Both the position numbers and the translations under genes were made by a program. DNA of 64,000 bases, taken from NCBI RefSeq assembly GCF_004138205.1, contig NZ_RXNQ01000033.1, positions 248,001 to 312,000 on the forward strand. The letters are read 5' to 3'. Every line of letters starts with the position of its first letter. Within the stretch, counting starts at the first letter, position 1. The DNA comes from Pedobacter sp. SYP-B3415. GTDB lineage: Bacteria > Bacteroidota > Bacteroidia > Sphingobacteriales > Sphingobacteriaceae. Shown here piece by piece: positions 26,925 through 36,380 of this stretch. Under the pieces are notes generated by a model. The model was not told the DNA's origin. It worked only from the letters and a program-made list of their open reading frames with translations, and did not search any database.

Positions 26925-26972
26925 CAATAAGTCGCATCATACCTCAGTGTGACTTTTAGCGAAATGATAATT

Positions 26973-27007
26973 AAAGCCTCAGTTTGTTGTCAAATTGAGG
27001 CTTTTTT
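26973..27007 (+). terminator. Terminator of the cystathionine beta-synthase gene
   Basis: 14-bp stem with one wobble pair, AAAGCCTCAGTTTG / CAAATTGAGGCTTT, 4-base loop, T-run. Confidence 0.88.
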
Positions 27008-27078
27008 ATCTTTAAGGGATCCGCTAAATTTGTCGGAGCCGAAGAGACCGACGACTTACCCGTACACGGCGACTGTGC

Positions 27079-27885
27079 TTATTTTATTTCGGCACGGTTC
27101 ATTGCTTCCGCGGGATTCATGATCCAGGTGCGAATCGTATTGTCTTCAAGTAATTCAACCACTCTGAAGCCTTTGTATGCGGTTCCCCAGTCTCCGCCAA
27201 AGTGGGCGTCAAATACGAAATTCAGCCCACGATGTGTTTTTATTCCCTCCTCATCATGGTCATGCCCATTAAAGACGCAGCGCACATTGGGATATGCTGC
27301 CAACAAGTCCAGGAAGTCCGGGCAATTAATGCCGTGCTTTGTTAACTTCGCCGGGTTGATATGTATGAATATAAAAATGTTTTTTCTGTCTTTGTGAAGC
27401 TCGAGCTTTTCTTTGAACCAGGCCTGGTCCGGACAAATGTATTCACCTTTTTCGTTTGAGGTGGTGCCAACAAGAAAGGCGGTATCAGCAAATATGAAAT
27501 CGTAATTTACGGGCATGCCCCAGATTTGCTGCCATTCTGATGCTGTTACAAGGTCATGATTTCCCTGGTTGACGTAAAGCTTTGGCTGCAGGCCGGTGAG
27601 GATCTGCTGAACCGCAGGATACAACCTCTTGTCATTATGAATAATGTCTCCATTGATCAGGCAAAAAGAGAAAGGGGTATCCTTGTGTGCCCGGTTGATG
27701 TGGTCTACAAAGGTTTTAAAATTCAGATCGAATGGTGTTCCGGCTTGTCCATAATGGCCGTCTGATGCGACGGCGAATCTCAGCTTAACTTTGGCGTTCC
27801 GCCAGACCGCCCCGCGAGCTATATTCCCGTTTGCCATTAGCAGCACTGCAGGTATGGCAATCTCAAGAAATTCTTTTCTTTTCAT
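27079..27885 (-). CDS. Exported calcineurin-like metallophosphoesterase
   Basis: 268 residues from the chosen start. Metal-binding blocks of the superfamily: VASDGHYG (D-x-H), NGDIIHND, NQGNHDLV (GNH[DE]), FIHINP and FNGHDHDE. The N-terminal region MKRKEFLEIAIPAVLLMANGNIA is a signal peptide, with two basic residues resembling a Tat-type lead but no clear twin arginine. The longer reading from 27927 is rejected because its start lies in the terminator hairpin. The substrate is unknown; family members act on phosphoesters or nucleotides. Confidence 0.85.
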   Translation of the reverse strand: MKRKEFLEIAIPAVLLMANGNIARGAVWRNAKVKLRFAVASDGHYGQAGTPFDLNFKTFVDHINRAHKDTPFSFCLINGDIIHNDKRLYPAVQQILTGLQPKLYVNQGNHDLVTASEWQQIWGMPVNYDFIFADTAFLVGTTSNEKGEYICPDQAWFKEKLELHKDRKNIFIFIHINPAKLTKHGINCPDFLDLLAAYPNVRCVFNGHDHDEEGIKTHRGLNFVFDAHFGGDWGTAYKGFRVVELLEDNTIRTWIMNPAEAMNRAEIK

Positions 27886-27927
27886 TATCGCAGCTTTGGC
27901 TAAATGTAGGGCTTTGTGTGTTAACAA

Positions 27928-27956
27928 AAAAGGAAGCCTTTGTGAAGCTTCCTTTT
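27928..27956 (-). terminator. Terminator of the DUF4290-murA unit
   Basis: Stem AAAAGGAAGC / GCTTCCTTTT, 10 bp, 9-base loop, 11 bases beyond the murA stop, with T-rich tail on the minus strand. Confidence 0.85.
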
Positions 27957-27966
27957 CAATTACGAT

Positions 27967-29292
27967 CTAGTGACCAGGATTGGCCGCATCGACACGCCTG
28001 ATCTTTGCGCCCAGCGCGCGCAGCCGCGTATCTATATCCTGATAACCACGCTCAATCTGCTCAATATTAAATATGGTAGACTGGCCTTCGGCAGATAGTG
28101 CTGCAATAAGCAGTGATACACCAGCCCGTATATCTGGAGATGTCATGCTAATGCCGCGCAGTTTATATTTTTTATCAATTCCGTTTACAGTCGCGCGGTG
28201 CGGATCACAGAGTATGATCTGTGCACCCATATCGATCAGTTTGTCGACAAAGAACAGCCGGCTTTCAAACATCTTCTGATGTATAAGAACTGAGCCTCTT
28301 GCCTGCGTTGCCACAACCAGAACGATACTGAGCAAATCTGGAGTGAATCCGGGCCATGGAGCGTCTGCTATCGTTAATATAGACCCGTCGATGAAGGTAT
28401 CTATAACATAGTTCTTTTGAGAAGGAATATAAATGTCATCTCCGCGAAGTTCGAACTGTATGCCGAGGCGTTTAAAAACGTTAGGGATCACGCCCAGTTC
28501 ATTATAACAAACATTTTTGATGGTAATTTCAGATTCAGTCATGGCAGCAAGACCAATGAATGAGCCGATTTCAATCATATCTGGCAACATACGGTGTTCC
28601 GTTCCCCCAAGCTCTGTTACACCTTCAATAGTTAGCAGGTTTGAGCCTATTCCTGAGATTTTCGCACCCATGCGGTTGAGCATCTTGCAAAGCTGCTGAA
28701 GGTATGGTTCACAGGCGGCGTTGTAAATTGTTGTTGTACCCTTAGCCAGTACAGCAGCCATAACAATGTTTGCTGTTCCCGTCACTGATGCTTCATCGAG
28801 AAGGATATAAGTGCCTTTCAGGTTCGTTGCATCTACATTGAAAAATTCTTTCTTTGAATCGTAGATGAATTTAGCACCCAACTTCTCAAAACCAAGAAAA
28901 TGGGTATCGAGTCGGCGGCGACCTATTTTATCGCCCCCGGGTTTTGGAATTGCAGCTTTGCCGAAGCGGGCCAGCAAGGGGCCAACGATCATGATTGATC
29001 CCCGCAGGCCGCCGCCTTTTGCCTTGAACGTGTCTGACTGGAAAAAGTCGAGGTCGATGTTTGCGGCTTCGAAACTATAGGTGTCTTTCGAGAGTCTCTC
29101 TACAACAACGCCAAGGTCGCCGAGTAACTCAATTAGTTTGTTTACATCCTTGATATCCGGAATGTTGCTTATCGTAACCTTTTCACTGGTTAACAAAACG
29201 GCCGAAATAATCTGCAGGGCCTCATTTTTTGCTCCCTGTGGCGTAATCTCGCCCTTTAGTTTTATACCGCCTGTAATTTCAAATGCATTCAT
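27967..29292 (-). CDS. murA: UDP-N-acetylglucosamine 1-carboxyvinyltransferase
   Basis: First committed enzyme of peptidoglycan synthesis, transferring enolpyruvate from PEP to UDP-GlcNAc in the cytoplasm. 441 residues; Lys22 in GAKNEALQ matches the conserved PEP-site lysine. The active-site loop reads KPGGDKIGRRRLDTH, so the residue corresponding to catalytic Cys115 of E. coli MurA is Asp121 (codon 28930-28932). Known Cys-to-Asp MurA enzymes are active and naturally resistant to fosfomycin. The gene is 8 bases after DUF4290, the usual Bacteroidota pair, and shares its terminator. Confidence 0.95.
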   Translation of the reverse strand: MNAFEITGGIKLKGEITPQGAKNEALQIISAVLLTSEKVTISNIPDIKDVNKLIELLGDLGVVVERLSKDTYSFEAANIDLDFFQSDTFKAKGGGLRGSIMIVGPLLARFGKAAIPKPGGDKIGRRRLDTHFLGFEKLGAKFIYDSKKEFFNVDATNLKGTYILLDEASVTGTANIVMAAVLAKGTTTIYNAACEPYLQQLCKMLNRMGAKISGIGSNLLTIEGVTELGGTEHRMLPDMIEIGSFIGLAAMTESEITIKNVCYNELGVIPNVFKRLGIQFELRGDDIYIPSQKNYVIDTFIDGSILTIADAPWPGFTPDLLSIVLVVATQARGSVLIHQKMFESRLFFVDKLIDMGAQIILCDPHRATVNGIDKKYKLRGISMTSPDIRAGVSLLIAALSAEGQSTIFNIEQIERGYQDIDTRLRALGAKIRRVDAANPGH

Positions 29293-29300
29293 GCTGAAGC

Positions 29301-29999
29301 CTAGTGTCTTTGTTTGTTGTTATTGTTGTTATTGCTGCGCTGGCGATTCTGGTTATTGTTCTGCCGGTTCTTGTTGTTGCCGTTATTCTGGTTGTTGTTT
29401 TGCCGGCGGTTCTGATTCTGATTGTTGTTTTGGCGGGGGTTTACCGGCCTGAACTCAACCTTATTCAGATTTACGTTCTCCTGCAGCTGGAGGTTGCCAC
29501 CGGAAAGGTCATGCAGATCTTTCAGAATGGTTTCATCAGAAACGTTGTCCTTGTTCCATGTTACATAGGCCATTTTCATAAAATTTGCTATGCTCTGTAC
29601 CATAGCGGCCTTGCGTTCAGGTTCTTCGATCTCCTTAGCACGTTCAATTAGTGTCTCAACCGTTTTACCATAATGTTTATAGGTAATGCGTTGCTGCGGG
29701 TAACCGATATGATCCGGTCTGATGTTTTCATTTTCCGGTAGCGGCTTCGGATAGGGGCTGTCTACATCGATCTTGTAACCGGAAATAATGTGCAGGTGAT
29801 CCCAAAGCTTGTGTTTGAAATCTGCCACATCCCGAAGGTGCGGGTTTAAAAAACCCATGAGGTCTATTACAGCCTGGGCGTATTTGTTCCGTTCTTCAAT
29901 GGTGGGCAATTCACAGATGTACTTGACCATATTCTGAACGTTGCGGCCATACTCTGATAATATCAGGTGACTGCGTGTGGTGTTGTAATCGAAATTCAT
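29301..29999 (-). CDS. DUF4290 protein with Asn/Gln/Arg-rich tail
   Basis: 232 residues. The first about 185 are the DUF4290 domain (MNFDYNTTRSHLILSEYGRNV at the start, then helices). This family is found almost only in Bacteroidota, next to murA, and has no known function. The last about 46 residues are almost purely Asn, Gln and Arg (NPRQNNNQNQNRRQ and similar), a low-complexity, nucleic-acid-binding or phase-separating type tail (inference). It is the first gene of the murA unit. Confidence 0.88.
   Translation of the reverse strand: MNFDYNTTRSHLILSEYGRNVQNMVKYICELPTIEERNKYAQAVIDLMGFLNPHLRDVADFKHKLWDHLHIISGYKIDVDSPYPKPLPENENIRPDHIGYPQQRITYKHYGKTVETLIERAKEIEEPERKAAMVQSIANFMKMAYVTWNKDNVSDETILKDLHDLSGGNLQLQENVNLNKVEFRPVNPRQNNNQNQNRRQNNNQNNGNNKNRQNNNQNRQRSNNNNNNKQRH
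29304..29441 (-). repeat. Low-complexity Asn/Gln-coding DNA
   Basis: Imperfect short repeats of GTT and ATT units (plus strand), encoding the N/Q/R-rich end of DUF4290. Prone to slippage, so its length may vary between strains. Confidence 0.75.
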
Positions 30000-30169
30000 T
30001 GTTTATATACAGACAATCATCAAGACTGTCTTTGCTTTAAAGGTAAGTAACTATTACGCTGATAATTTTCTTCAGAACAGACAGCGAGGCCGGCGGGAAT
30101 TGCCGGTTGCTTCAATTGATCAGCCTGGACAAATATAACAACTTACCCAGATTGCGCAACCTTGCAACG

Positions 30170-32455
30170 CTAATCTTTTTTGATCATCAGTTTGGCAAAC
30201 TTTAGCAATAACTGTTTGTTGCCGAGTCCCGGGAAAAAAACAGTAGCCTTTACGTCAGGAAGACTGCCTTCAAGATTAATGATCTTTCCGAAACCAAATT
30301 TTTCATGTTCAACTTCCATGCCGGTCTGAAATGCGGCCGGTTGATCGGGCGCAAATCCCGGAGAAGGAATATGTGCCTTGGGAAGGATTGATGTAGTTTT
30401 CGGCGGAGCGGCAGGCTTGGGTCTGCTAAACACATCACGCTGGGGCGATGATGTCCATGTGCGGCGCTCATCATCAAAATTTCCTTCAAGTACATTACTT
30501 TTTGCCGGTTTCATATCAAGCTCCAGATACCTGGGATTGATCTCGTTAATGAAACGGCTCGGCTCGCATGTTGTGAGTGTACCCCAACGATAGCGGGACG
30601 TTGCATAGGTAAGCGTGAGTTTCTTTTCTGCTCGCGTAATGGCGACGTAAAACAGTCGGCGCTCTTCTTCAAGATCTGTACGGGAGCTGAGCGATAGCTG
30701 TGAAGGAAACAGGTTTTCCTCGAGTCCGACGACAAATACATTCTTGAATTCCAATCCCTTGGCAGAGTGGATGGTCATGAGTGATACCGTATCGCGGTCT
30801 TTATCTTTGTCGTTATCATCGTTGGTTAACAGGGCAACATCCTGCATAAAGATAGCCAGGCCCTTGTCTTCGATATCTTCACGCTCAGCAAACTCTTTGA
30901 TACCGTTCAATAACTCCTGAATGTTCTCGTAACGGGCCCGACCCTCAATACTGTCGTCGTTGTATAATTCTTTCAGGATGCCGGTATGCTGCGCAATATA
31001 TAAAGCGGTTTCGTAAGCATCGCTTTTTTTCGCCTCGGCCTGAAAACTTTGAATCAGCGTAGCAAAATCTTTCAGTGGTGCGGCAACACGGCCTTCCAGA
31101 TACATATGCGGATGGCAAATTACTTCCCACATGGTTTTGTCATGCTGATCGGCGGCCACGATGATCCGCTCTACCGACGTATCGCCGATACCTCGTTTCG
31201 GGTAATTGATCACCCTTTTTAGCGCTTCCTCATCGCTGGGATTAAAGGTAAGCCTGAAATATGCGATCAGATCTTTGATCTCCTTGCGCTGGTAAAAGGA
31301 AAGACCGCCATAAATTTTATAGGGTACGTTTAACTTACGTAAGGCCTCCTCCATGGCTCTCGACTGCGCATTTGTGCGATAGAGAATGGCAAAGTCATGA
31401 AACAGGATTCCTTTCAGACTGCGTTCCTGTACAATGGCTTCAGCAACCAGCTTGCCTTCTTCGTTGTCGGTAAAGGCACGCTGCACCTTGATCCGGTCGC
31501 CCGGCTCATTATCAGAAAAAACGTTTTTCTCGAGCTGGTTTTTGTTGTTTGCAATAATACTGTTTGCTACTTCAACGATGTTCTGTGTAGACCGGTAATT
31601 TTGCTCAAGTTTATAAACCTTCAGGTCAGGATAGTCACGCTCAAAATTGAGTATATTCTGAATATTGGCTCCGCGGAACGCGTAAATACTTTGCGCATCG
31701 TCGCCTACTACGCAGATGTTCTGGTATGCAGCAGCAAGTTTTTTTACAATCGTGTACTGGGAAAAGTTTGTATCCTGATACTCGTCTACCATGAGATAAC
31801 GAAACTTTTGCTGGTACTTGTTGAGTACATCGGGATGGTTTTTCAGCAATACATTCGTTTTGAAAAGCAGATCGTCAAAATCCATAGCGCCCGCTTTAAA
31901 ACAACGTTTTGTATAGGTTTCATAAATCTGCCCAAGCATCGGACGTTTGTTAGAGGCATCTTCAGCCTGAATCTGATCATTGTTTATATACTCAGATACC
32001 GAGATCAGGTTGTTCTTTGCAGACGAAATGCGGTTATACACAAAATTTGCATTATACAACTTATCGTCAAGCTGCATTTCTTTCAGAATGGCCCTGATCA
32101 GACTTTTGCTGTCATCGGTGTCATAGATCGTGAAGTTTGACGGATAGCCAATTTTTTCTGCCTCAACACGCAGGATTTTCGCAAAGACAGAGTGGAAGGT
32201 TCCCATCCAGATGTTTTTCGCTTCTGCGCCAACCACCTTTGTGATCCGCTCGCGCATTTCTTTGGCGGCTTTGTTTGTAAATGTAAGTACCAGAATGTTG
32301 AAAGGATCTGTTCCCGTGCGAATAAGATGTGCTACACGATAGGTGATAACCCGGGTTTTACCAGAGCCCGCGCCTGCAACAATCATAACCGGTCCTGTCG
32401 TATTCTCTACTGCCGCACGTTGCTGCGGATTAAGTCCTTCTAAGTAATTCAACAT
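30170..32455 (-). CDS. uvrD: UvrD/PcrA superfamily 1 DNA helicase
   Basis: 761-residue ATP-dependent 3'-5' helicase for nucleotide-excision and mismatch repair or replication-conflict removal. Walker A AGAGSGKT at 27-34; YRVAHLI after it; DEYQDTN (motif II); QNYRST (motif IV); SAKGLEFKNVFVVGLEENLFP (motif V) and AITRAEKKLTL (motif VI). A C-terminal Tudor-like/interaction region (EVEHEKFGFGKIINLEG) is present, as in PcrA. The start is followed by MLNYLEGLNPQQ, the standard N-terminus. It is alone on this strand. Confidence 0.95.
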   Translation of the reverse strand: MLNYLEGLNPQQRAAVENTTGPVMIVAGAGSGKTRVITYRVAHLIRTGTDPFNILVLTFTNKAAKEMRERITKVVGAEAKNIWMGTFHSVFAKILRVEAEKIGYPSNFTIYDTDDSKSLIRAILKEMQLDDKLYNANFVYNRISSAKNNLISVSEYINNDQIQAEDASNKRPMLGQIYETYTKRCFKAGAMDFDDLLFKTNVLLKNHPDVLNKYQQKFRYLMVDEYQDTNFSQYTIVKKLAAAYQNICVVGDDAQSIYAFRGANIQNILNFERDYPDLKVYKLEQNYRSTQNIVEVANSIIANNKNQLEKNVFSDNEPGDRIKVQRAFTDNEEGKLVAEAIVQERSLKGILFHDFAILYRTNAQSRAMEEALRKLNVPYKIYGGLSFYQRKEIKDLIAYFRLTFNPSDEEALKRVINYPKRGIGDTSVERIIVAADQHDKTMWEVICHPHMYLEGRVAAPLKDFATLIQSFQAEAKKSDAYETALYIAQHTGILKELYNDDSIEGRARYENIQELLNGIKEFAEREDIEDKGLAIFMQDVALLTNDDNDKDKDRDTVSLMTIHSAKGLEFKNVFVVGLEENLFPSQLSLSSRTDLEEERRLFYVAITRAEKKLTLTYATSRYRWGTLTTCEPSRFINEINPRYLELDMKPAKSNVLEGNFDDERRTWTSSPQRDVFSRPKPAAPPKTTSILPKAHIPSPGFAPDQPAAFQTGMEVEHEKFGFGKIINLEGSLPDVKATVFFPGLGNKQLLLKFAKLMIKKD

Positions 32456-32471
32456 ACAAAAAATTGGTCTG

Positions 32472-32479
32472 CAAAATTA
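32472..32479 (-). promoter_or_regulatory. Candidate -7 box for the helicase gene
   Basis: TAATTTTG on the minus strand fits TAnnTTTG, 16 bases before the start codon at 32455. Confidence 0.35.
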
Positions 32480-32515
32480 CAAAAAATAGGCCTAAGCGGG
32501 GCCCTTTGTGTAAAA

Positions 32516-33475
32516 CTAATGGACGACGATAAACTTTTTTACCGCCTGGTTCACACCAGATTCTGTGGTAACACGGAGAATATAGACGGCGGGCTGCAGC
32601 GTGCTTACATTCACTTCGAGTGTGTGTTTGCCATTGTTCAGGTATTCGTTCAGTACCGTTCGCACAACGCGGCCGTGCAGGTCATAGATCCGCATAAGCA
32701 CCTTGTCGGCCTCAGGCAGAACGAGGTCGATCCGGGTGACGTCATTTGCAGGGTTAGGGTAATTTTGCGTGACTGTAAAAGCAAGAAAACGGTCTGAAAT
32801 AGCCCGGTTGATGGCGTCAAAGATGATGAAACTAATGAGCCGGTAACCGCGCGCATTAGGGTGAATGGCATCCTGGTAAAGCGAAAAGTCGCGCCGGAGC
32901 ACCACATTGATATCTGCCAGGTATATCTTGTATTCCCGTGCAAGGTTGCGGTAGGCAGTATTAAGCAGCCGGATCTGCACATTTGTCCGGGCGTTAACCC
33001 CGTTGTTACGGTCATCAAAATTCTGCAGCGTGCCCAGCACCGGAACCAATCCTGCCCGCATCGATCGCTCGATGATCTGGCGCATGTTAGCAACGGTTTG
33101 CTCGATCGTCAGCCTGCCGTTTGCGATCTGGCTGGCATCGTTGGCGCCCATCAGGATAAAAATAAACCCGGTTCGGTTGGCTATGGCTTTATCAATACGA
33201 AGCAGGCCCTGGGCTGTTGTCTCACCGCCAATACCTTCATTGGTGATGTTGATGCTTTTTCCTGCATAACAGCGAAGAAAATGCTGTTCAAGAAACGACT
33301 GAAAGTTGAATCCATTAATGCCCTGAACCGTACTTGCGCCGAAGGTGACAATATTTATACTGTCTTTGGCGTAAAACTGGGCAGCTTCCGGACAGCTGGC
33401 CGGCGTGGTCTGCGCCCGAACAAAAGAAAAAAACAGGGAAAGAATAATGCTCAGTGTAAGGGCCTTAATCGTCAT
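32516..33475 (-). CDS. Secreted SGNH/GDSL hydrolase with type IX sorting domain
   Basis: 319-residue esterase/lipase-like protein. Signal peptide: LSIILSLFFSFVRAQ. SGNH block I is GAST (Ser48 as nucleophile), Asn112 in GAND is block III, and Asp202/His205 in DAIHPN complete the triad. The C-terminal about 80 residues (QNYPNPANDVTRIDL ... AVYILRV ... VKKFIVVH) are the Por secretion-tail, type A, which directs export by the type IX system and anchoring or release at the cell surface. Substrate unknown: acyl ester of a polysaccharide or lipid are common for the fold. Confidence 0.9.
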   Translation of the reverse strand: MTIKALTLSIILSLFFSFVRAQTTPASCPEAAQFYAKDSINIVTFGASTVQGINGFNFQSFLEQHFLRCYAGKSINITNEGIGGETTAQGLLRIDKAIANRTGFIFILMGANDASQIANGRLTIEQTVANMRQIIERSMRAGLVPVLGTLQNFDDRNNGVNARTNVQIRLLNTAYRNLAREYKIYLADINVVLRRDFSLYQDAIHPNARGYRLISFIIFDAINRAISDRFLAFTVTQNYPNPANDVTRIDLVLPEADKVLMRIYDLHGRVVRTVLNEYLNNGKHTLEVNVSTLQPAVYILRVTTESGVNQAVKKFIVVH

Positions 33476-33512
33476 GTTTTTACCAGTATCCTTGTCCTTT
33501 GTAATTGGAGCA

Positions 33513-33520
33513 CAAAGATA
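33513..33520 (-). promoter_or_regulatory. Candidate -7 box for the SGNH hydrolase
   Basis: Reads TATCTTTG on the minus strand, 37 bases before the start. No -33 box seen. Confidence 0.3.
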
Positions 33521-33579
33521 TCAGAATATTTTGCTTTTCTGATCATCGCTGTTTTGGGGGGCCAACTTCTTCGGTACGT

Positions 33580-33609
33580 TTTGTCGTTGGTGTGCAAAGC
33601 CTATATTTG
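33580..33609 (+). promoter_or_regulatory. Candidate promoter of the M20 dipeptidase
   Basis: TTTG (33580-33583), an 18-base gap, TATATTTG (33602-33609). This is the best two-element match to the Bacteroidota consensus TTTG-N19-TAnnTTTG in the window. ATG follows after 17 bases. Confidence 0.6.
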
Positions 33610-33626
33610 CCTAAAATCAAATTGTT

Positions 33627-35003
33627 ATGCAAGTGATTAAAAATTACGTGGAGCAAAATAAGCAGCGGTTTCTTGATGAGCTGTTTGAATTGCTGAGGTT
33701 CCAGTCGGTAAGTGCCGATCCGAAATACAAAGATGATGTACTTAAGACTGCGGCTTTTGTCGCTGAAAAGCTGAAAGATGCTGGTGCGGATAAGGTAGAG
33801 GTATGCGAGACAGCAGGATATCCAATTGTTTATGGCGAAAAGATGGTTGATGCGTCGTTGCCGACCGTACTGGTTTATGGCCATTATGATGTTCAGCCGC
33901 CCGATCCGCTTGAGTTATGGCATACACCGCCGTTTGAACCGACTGTGCGCGATGGTAAGATTTACGCAAGAGGCGCCTGCGATGACAAAGGCCAGTTTTA
34001 TATGCATGTAAAGGCATTCGAACTGATGATGGAAACAGGAACGCTTGCCTGCAATGTGAAATTTATGATCGAGGGTGAGGAGGAGGTCGGATCAGCGAAT
34101 CTGGGAATCTTTGTGAAAGAGAACCAGGAACGTTTGAAAGCAGACGTGGTTCTCATTTCAGACACGTCAATGATCAGTATGGAACATCCCTCTATTGAAA
34201 CCGGGCTCCGTGGTCTGGCCTATATGGAAGTAGAGGTTACCGGCCCGAACCGCGATCTGCATTCGGGTGTTTACGGAGGTGCAGTGGCTAACCCGATCAC
34301 CATGCTTTGCAAAATGATCGCCAGCCTGCACGATGAGAATAACCACATAACGATTCCGGCATTTTATGATAAAGTTGCCGATTTGTCTGAAGAGGAGCGC
34401 AGCGCGCTAAATTCGGCACCTTATGATGAGGAAGAATATAAACAGGACCTCGACATTGCTGAGGTTTGGGGTGAAAAAGGTTACTCCACGCTTGAGCGCA
34501 CAGGCACACGACCTACGCTTGAAGTAAATGGCATCTGGGGCGGCTATACAGGCGAAGGTGCAAAAACTGTATTGCCATCGAAAGCATTTGCAAAAATTTC
34601 CATGCGACTGGTTCCGCATCAGAATTCTGAAGAGATTGCAGCTATTTTCAGCAAACACTTTGAGGAAATTGCACCGGCGGGTGTCCGCGTTAAGGTTACA
34701 CCACACCACGGCGGCGAACCGGTTGTTACACCGACCGACAGCATTGCCTACCGCGCGGCAGAAAAGGCAATCGAAACTTCATTCGGCAAACAGGCTATTC
34801 CAACACGTGGGGGAGGGAGTATTCCGATCGTTGCACTGTTCGAAGAAGTTCTGGGTATCAAAACCGTGCTTTTAGGTTTCGGCCTCGACAGCGATGCCCT
34901 GCATTCGCCCAATGAAAAATATGATATTTTTAATTATTACAAAGGTATTGAGACGTTGCCGCTGTTCCACCAATATTACGCCGAGCTGAGCAAAGGCGAA
35001 TAA
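33627..35003 (+). CDS. M20-family dipeptidase
   Basis: 458-residue zinc-dependent exopeptidase that releases amino acids from dipeptides, cytoplasmic. Metal ligands in order: GHYDVQPPDP (His), CDDKGQ (bridging Asp), EGEEEVGS (catalytic Glu and ligand Glu), ISDTSM (Asp), and the late His in LHSPNEKYD. The lid/dimerisation domain, about residues 190-340, includes DLHSGVYGGAVANP. Resembles the PepV/CNDP-like group. It has its own promoter and terminator. Confidence 0.93.
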   Translation: MQVIKNYVEQNKQRFLDELFELLRFQSVSADPKYKDDVLKTAAFVAEKLKDAGADKVEVCETAGYPIVYGEKMVDASLPTVLVYGHYDVQPPDPLELWHTPPFEPTVRDGKIYARGACDDKGQFYMHVKAFELMMETGTLACNVKFMIEGEEEVGSANLGIFVKENQERLKADVVLISDTSMISMEHPSIETGLRGLAYMEVEVTGPNRDLHSGVYGGAVANPITMLCKMIASLHDENNHITIPAFYDKVADLSEEERSALNSAPYDEEEYKQDLDIAEVWGEKGYSTLERTGTRPTLEVNGIWGGYTGEGAKTVLPSKAFAKISMRLVPHQNSEEIAAIFSKHFEEIAPAGVRVKVTPHHGGEPVVTPTDSIAYRAAEKAIETSFGKQAIPTRGGGSIPIVALFEEVLGIKTVLLGFGLDSDALHSPNEKYDIFNYYKGIETLPLFHQYYAELSKGE

Positions 35004-35026
35004 GCGGACCGGTTTATCATGCTTAT

Positions 35027-35053
35027 GCCTCCTCTAAGCGAGGGGGCTTTTTT
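35027..35053 (+). terminator. Terminator of the dipeptidase gene
   Basis: Stem GCCTCCTC / GAGGGGGC with one wobble, 5-base loop and T6 tail. It touches the end of the converging symporter. Confidence 0.85.
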
Positions 35054-36290
35054 ATGTACTTGCTTCCGGCGCTGCTTTCAGGTCCATCCAATTTTTGCCT
35101 TCGGTGAACCGCGCAACGAGCATGGCTGCGACTGTATCCCCGGTTGAGTTCAAAAGAGTTGCAAGCGGGTCTACAAGCGTTCCGATGATCATGGCAGGGG
35201 GTAACGCCTCCGGCGGAAAACCGTAAGCCGATATGAACAGCAGTTCACCTACATAACCGCCGTTTGGTATGCCACCTTCCACAATGCTGACCAGCACGGT
35301 CATGCCCAGGGCAAGCAGAATGGCATCGACGCTGTTGAAATCCCTCCCGAAAAGTGCAAACACGACAGCCATTTTTACGATGGAGGAAATGCTTGAACCA
35401 TCTTTATGCAGGGTGGCTCCAAGGGGCACCGCTACATTGGTGATATAATCGGGAACGCCCATTTTTTTTGCGGCATCAAGATTTGCCGGAATATTCGCAA
35501 TGCTGCTGCATGTGCCGATCGCTGTAGCCGAGGGCACGATGTTATTGGTCCAGTAACGTCTAAAACCCCTGACCCCGCCGGCCACAAATGCATAGACACT
35601 GAAGAGCGCGAAAAAATAAAAAATACCAAACCCGTAATATAGTCCGAGTGACCGGGCGTAAGCGCCAAATAACTGCGGACCAAACACGCCCACCTGATAG
35701 GCAAAATAGGCGCCCAGTCCGACGGGCCCCAGCTTCATGATCAGGATAAAGACATGTTTGAAAACTTCATTGCCCTCATTCAGGAAGCGTACAAAACCAC
35801 TCGCCTTATTTCCTGCGCGTAGCGTGGCAAACCCGATCAGTACCGAAAATATGATCATGGCCAGCATGCTTCGCCTTGAAAGAAGCTGGTAAAACTCATC
35901 AGTAGTGAACAGTTGAGTCAATTGGTCTGCGAATGGTTTTTCGTCGATCTTTTCGGTAATTTTTAGCGCCTGCAGCTGTTCATGAATTGGAAACAGCCGC
36001 ACAGCCATAATGGTAAGAAAAGCTGATATCAGAACAGTTGCCACGAACACAATGGCCATGATACCCATCATGCGGCTGAGTTTGTTTGTCTGGCTTATCC
36101 CCGCAATGGCCGAAGCAACAGAGAAAAACACGAGCGGAATCACCGCTGTAAAGAGCAGGTTCAGAAAGATATCGCCTATAGGCTTCAGTACAACCACGTC
36201 TTTACCAAAAACCAAACCGGCGATGCTGCCAAGTAAAATGCCGGCCAGCAGCAAAATTATACCGCTATAGTTTTTGTAGAAATTGTTCAT
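35052..36290 (-). CDS. Dicarboxylate/amino acid:cation symporter
   Basis: 412-residue DAACS-family (glutamate/C4-dicarboxylate with Na+ or H+) transporter. Blocks: LKPIGDIFLNLLFTAVIPLVFFSV in the helix-hairpin region, SSIANIPANLDAAKKMG (transport hairpin 1 with the serine-rich tip), GATLHKDGSS, and the C-terminal IIGTLVDPLATLLNSTGDTVAAML. The start MNNFYKNY at 36290 is chosen; an in-frame extension of 22 residues to 36356 has no membrane or family character. GGGGG precedes the start. Confidence 0.92.
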   Translation of the reverse strand: MNNFYKNYSGIILLLAGILLGSIAGLVFGKDVVVLKPIGDIFLNLLFTAVIPLVFFSVASAIAGISQTNKLSRMMGIMAIVFVATVLISAFLTIMAVRLFPIHEQLQALKITEKIDEKPFADQLTQLFTTDEFYQLLSRRSMLAMIIFSVLIGFATLRAGNKASGFVRFLNEGNEVFKHVFILIMKLGPVGLGAYFAYQVGVFGPQLFGAYARSLGLYYGFGIFYFFALFSVYAFVAGGVRGFRRYWTNNIVPSATAIGTCSSIANIPANLDAAKKMGVPDYITNVAVPLGATLHKDGSSISSIVKMAVVFALFGRDFNSVDAILLALGMTVLVSIVEGGIPNGGYVGELLFISAYGFPPEALPPAMIIGTLVDPLATLLNSTGDTVAAMLVARFTEGKNWMDLKAAPEAST

Positions 36291-36380
36291 CCCCCGAAGA
36301 TAAGAAAAAGGGACGCGTAACAAACATGCCGGCGGCGCTTTATGATGCTCTAGCAAGCTTCCGCCGGCAGCTTGATGAAA

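Noticed and set aside
31397..32140. 247-codon plus-strand frame in the helicase gene
   Set aside because: Antisense shadow of uvrD with no start signal.
36354..36374. Hairpin CAAGCT / AGCTTG between the SDR and symporter
   Set aside because: Only 6 bp, no T-run in the right direction; not called a terminator.
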